The translations under genes and the position numbers were made by a program. The notes below the pieces were generated by a model that saw only the letters and a list, made by a program, of their open reading frames with translations, searched no databases and was not told the DNA's origin. A DNA stretch of 5,804 nucleotides from Chromobacteriaceae bacterium (lineage in GTDB: Bacteria > Pseudomonadota > Gammaproteobacteria > Burkholderiales > Aquaspirillaceae), in NCBI GenBank assembly GCA_030151505.1, contig JASLDQ010000185.1, positions 1 through 5,804 of the forward strand, written 5' to 3'. Below are positions 1 through 3,774 of the stretch, piece after piece. Each line of letters begins with the position of its first letter. Within the stretch, counting starts at the first letter, position 1.

Positions 1-586
1 AAGCCGCCAGCCCCGACAGCAGCATCTCGATCGACACCGCGGTCAGCACCAGCCCCATCAGCCGCTCCAGCGCCGTGACCACTGCCTTGCCCAGCACGCG
101 CTGGATGCGGCCGGCGAACAGGAACACCACCAGCGTCACCCCGATGCTGATCGCCAGCGCCAGGATCCACTCGGCCATGCGGCTGGGGTTGTTGGTGGCC
201 ATCAGCATCACCGTGGCCATGGCGGAGGGGCCGGCGATCAGCGGGATGGCGATCGGCACGATGAAGGGCTCGCCCTCGCCGTCGCCGGGGCCGAACACGC
301 CGTATTCCGGGTCGGGGAAGATCATCTTCAGCGCGATCAGGAACAGCACCACGCCGCCGGCGATCCGCAGCGATTCGTCGGTCAGGTGCAGCACCTTGAG
401 GAAGCTCTGGCCGAAGAACATGAACAGCAGCAGGACGAGGAAGGCGATGCCGCATTCGCGCAGGATGACGCGGCGGCGGCGGACCGGATCGACGCGCTGG
501 AGTGCGGCGAGGAAGAGCGGGATGTTGCCGAGCGGATCGGTGATCAGGATCAGCAGGATGGTGGCGGAGAGGAAGGAAGGTTCCAT
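1..586 (-). CDS. MarC/YhgN-family integral membrane protein (partial, 3' end beyond the left edge)
   Basis: This is a polytopic inner-membrane protein of the MarC family (UPF0056), closest in my memory to E. coli YhgN. Its transport role is unproven; the old link of MarC to multiple antibiotic resistance has been withdrawn. The window holds 195 codons and the family is about 197-210 residues, so only a few C-terminal residues should be missing. The protein opens MEPSFLSATILLILITDPLG, with the family signature DPLGNIP at residues 17-23. A second signature, IVPIAIPLIAGP, lies at 109-120. Hydrophobic stretches near 5-27, 43-63, 72-90, 108-130, 140-160 and 174-195 fit six membrane segments. The ATG at 586 fits the family N-terminus, and no in-frame start lies just upstream, but no Shine-Dalgarno sequence is visible. 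It follows the bacterioferritin gene by 80 bases on the same strand. Family assignment is firm; substrate is unknown. Confidence 0.9.
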   Translation of the reverse strand, partial: MEPSFLSATILLILITDPLGNIPLFLAALQRVDPVRRRRVILRECGIAFLVLLLFMFFGQSFLKVLHLTDESLRIAGGVVLFLIALKMIFPDPEYGVFGPGDGEGEPFIVPIAIPLIAGPSAMATVMLMATNNPSRMAEWILALAISIGVTLVVFLFAGRIQRVLGKAVVTALERLMGLVLTAVSIEMLLSGLAA

Positions 587-614
587 GCGGCATCGGGCGG
601 AATGGGAGGCTCCG

Positions 615-623
615 ATTATGGCA
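615..623 (-). promoter_or_regulatory. Candidate extended -10 promoter for the marC-family gene
   Basis: On the minus strand this reads TGCCATAAT, an extended -10 (TGn followed by CATAAT, 5 of 6 to TATAAT). It sits 28 bases upstream of the ATG at 586, so a transcript would start near 608 with a leader of about 22 bases. I see no good -35; that position falls in the right-hand half of the inverted repeat at 626-660. Extended -10 promoters can work without a strong -35. If real, the gene can be transcribed separately from the bacterioferritin gene. Confidence 0.35.
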
Positions 624-625
624 TG

Positions 626-660
626 GCGGCGGACCGGCGCAGGAAGGGCCGGTCCGCCGC
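626..660 (-). terminator. Perfect 13-bp inverted repeat after the bacterioferritin gene, likely 3' hairpin
   Basis: The arms at 626-638 and 648-660 are perfect reverse complements (GCGGCGGACCGGC and its complement) separated by a 9-base loop. The structure begins 6 bases past the bacterioferritin stop codon. It would form a very stable GC hairpin at the 3' end of that message. The minus-strand sequence after the hairpin has no U-tract, so it is not a canonical intrinsic terminator. It may be a Rho-assisted terminator or an mRNA-stabilising end. Confidence 0.55.
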
Positions 661-666
661 GACCCG

Positions 667-1143
667 TCAGCCCGGCAGGTGGACTTGCGATTGCAGGTAG
701 TTCTGCTCGCCCAGCGCGTCGATCAGGCGCAGCTGCTGTTCCAGCCAGTGGGCGTGGTCGTCTTCGGTGTCGTCCAGCAGTTGCAGGAACAGCGCGCGGC
801 TGACGAAATCCTGCTCGGCCTCGCACACCACGATGGCTTCGCGCAGCTGCTTGACCATCAGGTATTCGACGGAGAGGTCGTTCTGCAGCATTTCGCGCAC
901 GCCGCCGCCGACCTTGAGCGGGGCCGGCTGCATCTGCGGCAAACCGCCGAGGAAGAGGATGCGGGCGATCAGCATCCCGGCGTGGCCGGTTTCATCCTGC
1001 ATTTCATGTTCGATGCGCTGATGCAGGCGGGCATAGCCCCAGTCCTCGTACATCTTGGAGTGGATGAAGTACTGGTCGCGCGCGGCCAGTTCGCCGGCGA
1101 GCTGGCGGTTCAACAGGTCGATGACTTTCTGGCTGCCTTGCAT
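667..1143 (-). CDS. bfr: Bacterioferritin, FtnA/BfrA-type ferroxidase subunit without the haem-ligand methionine
   Basis: This encodes a cytosolic iron-storage protein of 158 residues, the standard bacterioferritin length; the family forms 24-subunit shells that oxidise Fe(II) and store the mineral. It opens MQGSQKVIDLLNRQLAGELA. The ferroxidase ligands are all present: E18, E51, H54, E93 (E94 in E. coli numbering, after a one-residue deletion), E127 and H130. Residue 52, the axial haem ligand Met in haem-binding bacterioferritins, is Thr here (QDETGHA, 49-55). That pattern, and the C-terminal DHAHWLEQQLRLI, match Neisseria BfrA and Pseudomonas FtnA as I recall them. Such subunits often co-assemble with a haem-binding partner, which is not in this window. 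The start at 1143 is preferred over an in-frame ATG at 1209 because of the ribosome binding site at 1150-1154 and the family N-terminus. The gene follows rlmL by 72 bases. I see no Fur box. Confidence 0.96.
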   Translation of the reverse strand: MQGSQKVIDLLNRQLAGELAARDQYFIHSKMYEDWGYARLHQRIEHEMQDETGHAGMLIARILFLGGLPQMQPAPLKVGGGVREMLQNDLSVEYLMVKQLREAIVVCEAEQDFVSRALFLQLLDDTEDDHAHWLEQQLRLIDALGEQNYLQSQVHLPG

Positions 1144-1149
1144 GCTCTG

Positions 1150-1154
1150 CTCCT
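1150..1154 (-). promoter_or_regulatory. Ribosome binding site of bacterioferritin
   Basis: AGGAG on the minus strand, 6 bases before the ATG at 1143, is the best Shine-Dalgarno match among the five genes. It fixes the start over the upstream ATG at 1209. A T-rich stretch (about 1156-1169) lies just before it and should keep the site unstructured. No convincing -10/-35 pair was found in the 72-base gap, so co-transcription with rlmL is possible. Confidence 0.8.
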
Positions 1155-1215
1155 GAAAAAATGAAAACGGCAATGGGGAGTGTAAGACCGGTGGCGGCCG
1201 GCGCGGCATTCAGGC

Positions 1216-2388
1216 TCAGGCCGCCGCGTCGTCTTTGGGCGGCCGACGGTTGCCGCCGGCAACCATCTTCAGCTCGAACAGGCGGCAGTCGAGCGCGCCG
1301 TTGAACAGCGGCGTGCGCTTGCTCGGCGACAGGCGGATCAGCTTGGCCATGCGTAGGTCGGCGGTCAGCAGGTAGGCGTTCCAGCCGCTCATTTCACGCT
1401 TGAGCCAGTGACCCAGCTCCGGATAGAAGGCAGCGAGGCTGTCGAGTTCGTCCAGCCGGATGCCGTAGGGCGGGTTGCTGACCAGGATGCCTTCCGGCGC
1501 CGGTGCCTTGGTGTTGAACAGGTCGGCGCAGCGGACGTTGACGCAGTTTTCCAGCCCGGCGCTTTCGAGGTTCTGCTGCGCGGCGTCGACGGTGCGGCGG
1601 TCGCGGTCCGAGCCCCAGATCGGCAGGGGGGCGGGCGGTAGTTCGGCGGCGCGGGCGGCGTCGCGCAGTTTCTTCCACGCGGCGGGATTGTGGCCGGCGA
1701 GCTTTTCGAAGCCGAAGCTCCGCCGCCGTCCGGGCGCGCGGTTGAGCGCCATGTCGGCCGCTTCGATCAGGAAAGTGCCGCTGCCCATCATCGGGTCGAA
1801 CAGTGGCGTGCCCGGCGTCCAGCCGGCCAGCTTGAGGATGCCGGCGGCGAGGTTCTCGCGCAGCGGCGCCTCGCCGATGGCGACCCGCCAGCCGCGCTTG
1901 AACAGCGCTTCGCCCGAGGTGTCGAGATACAGCGTGACGTGGTTGCCATTGAGGAAGACGTGGATGCGCATGTCCGGCTGGGCGGTGTCGACGCTGGGGC
2001 GCTGGCCGCCCTGCTCGCGGAAGCGGTCGCAGATAGCGTCCTTGATCTTGAGCGAGACGAAATCGATGCTGGCCAGCGGGCTCTTGATCGCGTCGGTCTT
2101 GACCTTGATGGTGCAGCCCACGTCGAAGAACATCGGCCAGTCGACTTCGCGCGCGAGGCGGTAGATGTCGCGCTCGTCGCGGTAGTGGCCGAAGGCCATG
2201 CGCCACAGCACCCGGCTGGCGACGCGCGAATGCAGGTTGGCGCGCATCATGGTGTCCTGCGTGCCGCTGAAGCCGACGCCGCCGTCGGCCGGGGTGATGT
2301 GCTGTGCGCCGAGCTGCTGCAGTTCGTTGGCGAGGATGGCTTCCAGCCCGCGCGGGCAGGTGGCGAAGTAATGATCGAGGAAAAGCAT
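1216..2388 (-). CDS. rlmL: 23S rRNA (guanine-2445-N2)-methyltransferase RlmL, THUMP-domain enzyme (stand-alone form)
   Basis: This cytosolic SAM-dependent enzyme is expected to methylate N2 of G2445 in 23S rRNA during 50S assembly. It has 390 residues. An N-terminal segment (1-45, FATCPRGLEAILANELQQLG) precedes a THUMP RNA-binding domain at roughly 45-155. A Rossmann-fold methyltransferase follows, with the SAM-binding loop DPMMGSGTFLIEAA (198-211), an acidic SAM-binding strand (WGSDRD, 258-263) and the catalytic NPPYG (305-309) typical of amino-group methylation. E. coli RlmKL is about 702 residues because RlmL is fused to RlmK; this protein stops after the RlmL part, as in many betaproteobacteria. 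The reading frame is open far upstream to 3474, but that extension is antisense to mutY. ATG 2388 fits the family N-terminus, though no Shine-Dalgarno sequence precedes it. The gene diverges from mutY. Confidence 0.92.
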   Translation of the reverse strand: MLFLDHYFATCPRGLEAILANELQQLGAQHITPADGGVGFSGTQDTMMRANLHSRVASRVLWRMAFGHYRDERDIYRLAREVDWPMFFDVGCTIKVKTDAIKSPLASIDFVSLKIKDAICDRFREQGGQRPSVDTAQPDMRIHVFLNGNHVTLYLDTSGEALFKRGWRVAIGEAPLRENLAAGILKLAGWTPGTPLFDPMMGSGTFLIEAADMALNRAPGRRRSFGFEKLAGHNPAAWKKLRDAARAAELPPAPLPIWGSDRDRRTVDAAQQNLESAGLENCVNVRCADLFNTKAPAPEGILVSNPPYGIRLDELDSLAAFYPELGHWLKREMSGWNAYLLTADLRMAKLIRLSPSKRTPLFNGALDCRLFELKMVAGGNRRPPKDDAAA

Positions 2389-2411
2389 GGGTGGAGGTCC
2401 GGGTGATGGGG

Positions 2412-2429
2412 CGGCGCGCGGGCGCGCCG
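2412..2429 (-). repeat. Short GC inverted repeat in the rlmL leader
   Basis: CGGCGCGC and its complement GCGCGCCG lie only two bases apart, giving a stem of about 7 bp with a 4-base loop. It lies 23 bases upstream of the rlmL ATG, inside the predicted 5' leader. In such GC-rich DNA this could be chance. It could also act with the missing Shine-Dalgarno sequence to keep rlmL translation low. Confidence 0.3.
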
Positions 2430-2454
2430 GCAGGCAGGCTGCGGAATGGTCGTC

Positions 2455-2481
2455 ATTGTAGCCGATTCGCCCGACTGTCTT
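2455..2481 (-). promoter_or_regulatory. Candidate sigma-70 promoter of rlmL
   Basis: The minus strand has TACAAT (2455-2460, 5 of 6 to TATAAT). Upstream is AAGACA (2476-2481, 4 of 6 to TTGACA), with a short 15-base spacer. Transcription would start near 2448, giving a leader of about 60 bases before the ATG at 2388. The -10 is good and the -35 weak, so the placement rests mainly on the -10 and on the divergent gene order. Confidence 0.45.
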
Positions 2482-2494
2482 CGTTCTTCCCCGT

Positions 2495-2516
2495 GCCGGC
2501 GGCCCGCCGGCCTTTT
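2495..2516 (+). terminator. Terminator-like hairpin with T-tract in the rlmL-mutY divergent region
   Basis: GCCGGCG (2495-2501) pairs perfectly with CGCCGGC (2505-2511) across a 3-base loop, followed by C and TTTT (2513-2516). On the plus strand this has the shape of a weak intrinsic terminator. No plus-strand gene lies directly upstream in the window. It could stop antisense transcripts coming out of rlmL, or attenuate any mutY transcript starting further upstream. The T-tract is short, so termination may be partial. Confidence 0.4.
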
Positions 2517-2543
2517 GATCCGGCCCGGACTTCGGCGTAGCAT
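2515..2543 (+). promoter_or_regulatory. Candidate sigma-70 promoter of mutY
   Basis: TTGATC (2515-2520, 4 of 6 to TTGACA) and TAGCAT (2538-2543, 4 of 6 to TATAAT) are separated by exactly 17 bases. A transcript would start near 2550, leaving a leader of about 19 bases with a Shine-Dalgarno-like TGGAG before the ATG at 2569. If this promoter is used, the upstream in-frame ATG at 2542 falls in the -10 box and cannot be the start. An alternative -10, TATAAG (2560-2565), would give a leaderless message and has no matching -35. Confidence 0.4.
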
Positions 2544-2552
2544 GGCGGCCCC

Positions 2553-2557
2553 TGGAG
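2553..2557 (+). promoter_or_regulatory. Probable ribosome binding site of mutY
   Basis: TGGAG lies 11 bases before ATG 2569, a slightly long but usable spacing. The competing in-frame ATG at 2542 has no Shine-Dalgarno sequence, so this site favours 2569. Confidence 0.5.
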
Positions 2558-2568
2558 TGTATAAGAAT

Positions 2569-3645
2569 ATGCCAATTGAGTTCCGTGACTTTGCCCCGCG
2601 TCTGATACGCTGGCAGGAGCAGCACGGTCGCCACGACCTGCCATGGCAGGTGGCCGATCCGTACCGGGTGTGGCTGTCCGAAATCATGCTGCAGCAGACG
2701 CAGGTGAGCACGGTGCGGGGCTATTACACGCGCTTCCTCGACCGGTTCCCGACCTTGGCCGCGCTGGCCGCCGCGCCGCTGGACGACGTGCTGGCGCTGT
2801 GGAGCGGGCTGGGCTACTACACCCGCGCGCGCAATCTGCACAAGGCGGCCCGCCAGATCGCCGACCGGCACGGCGGCGAGTTTCCGCAGGCGCTGGACGA
2901 CGTGCTGGCCTTGCCCGGCATCGGCCGCTCGACCGCGGCGGCGATCCTGGCGTTTTCCTTCGGCCAGCGTCGGGCCATTCTGGACGGCAACGTCAGGCGG
3001 GTGCTGGCGCGCTGCTACGGTGTCGAAGGCTATCCCGGCGACAAGGCGGTGGAAAACCGCCTGTGGACGCTGGCCGAATCGCTGCTGCCCGAGGCCGGCG
3101 GCATCCGGCGCTATACCCAGGGCCTGATGGATCTGGGCAGTCTGGTCTGTACCCGCGGCAAGCCGGCGTGCGCCTCCTGTCCGATGGCGGAGGGCTGCGT
3201 GGCCCGGGCGGAAGGGCGAACCGGGCAACTGCCGACGCCACGTCCGAAGAAGGCCGTGCCGACCCGCGACGCGGTATGGCTGCTGGCCAGGGACGAAGCC
3301 GGGCGGATCCTGCTGGAACGGCGGCCGCCCGTCGGCATCTGGGGCGGGTTGTGGAGCTTGCCGGAGCTGGCGTCGGGTGCCGACGAAACGGTGGCCGCTG
3401 CCGCCGGCCGCTACGACTTCACTGTGCTCGACATCCACCCGGCCCTGGCCGACATTGAACATGTATTCACCCATTTCCGCCTGATCGCGCTGCCGCTGCC
3501 GGTCAGCGTTCGCGCCGGGGCGGAAATGGTGGCCGAGACCGGGTACGGCTGGTTCGCGCCGGCCGAGGCCGAGGCGCTGGGCTTGCCGGCGCCGATCCGC
3601 AAACTGGTCGCCGGCCTGTCAGGCCCGGGGCTGTTTGCCATCTGA
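2569..3645 (+). CDS. mutY: Adenine DNA glycosylase MutY
   Basis: MutY removes adenine mispaired with 8-oxoguanine, the last defence of the GO base-excision pathway against G:C to T:A mutation. The protein has 358 residues (E. coli 350). The helix-hairpin-helix glycosylase domain carries LSEIMLQQTQVSTV (36-49) with catalytic E38, the hairpin LPGIGRSTAAAI (115-126), and ILDGNVRRVLARCYGV (137-152) with catalytic D139. Four cysteines, C194, C201, C204 and C210, give the C-X6-C-X2-C-X5-C spacing of the [4Fe-4S] cluster. The C-terminal NUDIX-like domain (about 230-358) includes RPPVGIWGGLWSLPE and ends its recognition loop with FTH (300-302), where many MutY proteins have FSH. The frame is open upstream to 2446, but ATG 2569 (MPIEFRDFAPRLI) fits the family N-terminus, promoter and ribosome binding site better than ATG 2542 (nine extra residues). 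relA follows 129 bases later on the same strand. Confidence 0.96.
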   Translation: MPIEFRDFAPRLIRWQEQHGRHDLPWQVADPYRVWLSEIMLQQTQVSTVRGYYTRFLDRFPTLAALAAAPLDDVLALWSGLGYYTRARNLHKAARQIADRHGGEFPQALDDVLALPGIGRSTAAAILAFSFGQRRAILDGNVRRVLARCYGVEGYPGDKAVENRLWTLAESLLPEAGGIRRYTQGLMDLGSLVCTRGKPACASCPMAEGCVARAEGRTGQLPTPRPKKAVPTRDAVWLLARDEAGRILLERRPPVGIWGGLWSLPELASGADETVAAAAGRYDFTVLDIHPALADIEHVFTHFRLIALPLPVSVRAGAEMVAETGYGWFAPAEAEALGLPAPIRKLVAGLSGPGLFAI

Positions 3646-3661
3646 GTTGATTTGTTTGAAT
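3635..3661 (+). promoter_or_regulatory. Weak candidate promoter for relA at the mutY 3' end
   Basis: TTGCCA (3635-3640, 5 of 6 to TTGACA) lies within the last codons of mutY, and TTGAAT (3656-3661, 4 of 6) follows after a short 15-base spacer. The stretch 3646-3668 is notably AT-rich for this window. The match is weak; relA may instead be read through from mutY, since no clear terminator lies between them. Confidence 0.22.
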
Positions 3662-3718
3662 GAATGACCTGCGTGTCGACCGTCCGCGTCCTAGTCCCTT
3701 TCCAGTCCGTGTTGCCAC

Positions 3719-3743
3719 GGGCAGGCGGGGCCGGCGGGCCGGG
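3719..3743 (+). other. Putative G-quadruplex motif in the relA leader; rest of the 3646-3774 gap
   Basis: Four G-runs (3719-3721, 3727-3730, 3736-3738, 3741-3743) are separated by loops of 5, 5 and 2 bases, meeting the usual G3+N1-7 rule on the coding strand. The motif ends 31 bases before the relA ATG, so it would be in the mRNA leader. The same bases could also form small GC stems. The remainder of the 129-base mutY-relA gap holds no ORF I can support and no intrinsic terminator. A chance occurrence in GC-rich DNA is possible. Confidence 0.35.
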
Positions 3744-3774
3744 CTGGTTCCGCGCAGGCAGAGCTGAGTCCGAT

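Noticed and set aside
75..803. A 242-codon plus-strand frame over the marC-family and bacterioferritin genes
   Set aside because: It is Ser/Arg/Thr-rich with no motif, and it crosses two minus-strand genes with clear family matches and the hairpin between them.
1180..1205. Possible terminator of rlmL in the gap before bacterioferritin
   Set aside because: Only a 4-bp self-complementary stem (CCGG on each side of six bases) is present, without a U-tract; this is expected by chance in such sequence.
1144..1209. A 22-residue N-terminal extension of bacterioferritin from ATG 1209
   Set aside because: Bacterioferritins begin at MQG/MKG, and a strong ribosome binding site sits directly before the ATG at 1143. 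The extension is Pro-rich and unlike the family.
2389..3474. N-terminal extension of the rlmL frame to a 752-residue protein, which might look like an RlmK-type fusion
   Set aside because: The extension is antisense to mutY, low in complexity, and at the wrong end for the RlmK fusion (RlmK is C-terminal). The family N-terminus starts at 2388.
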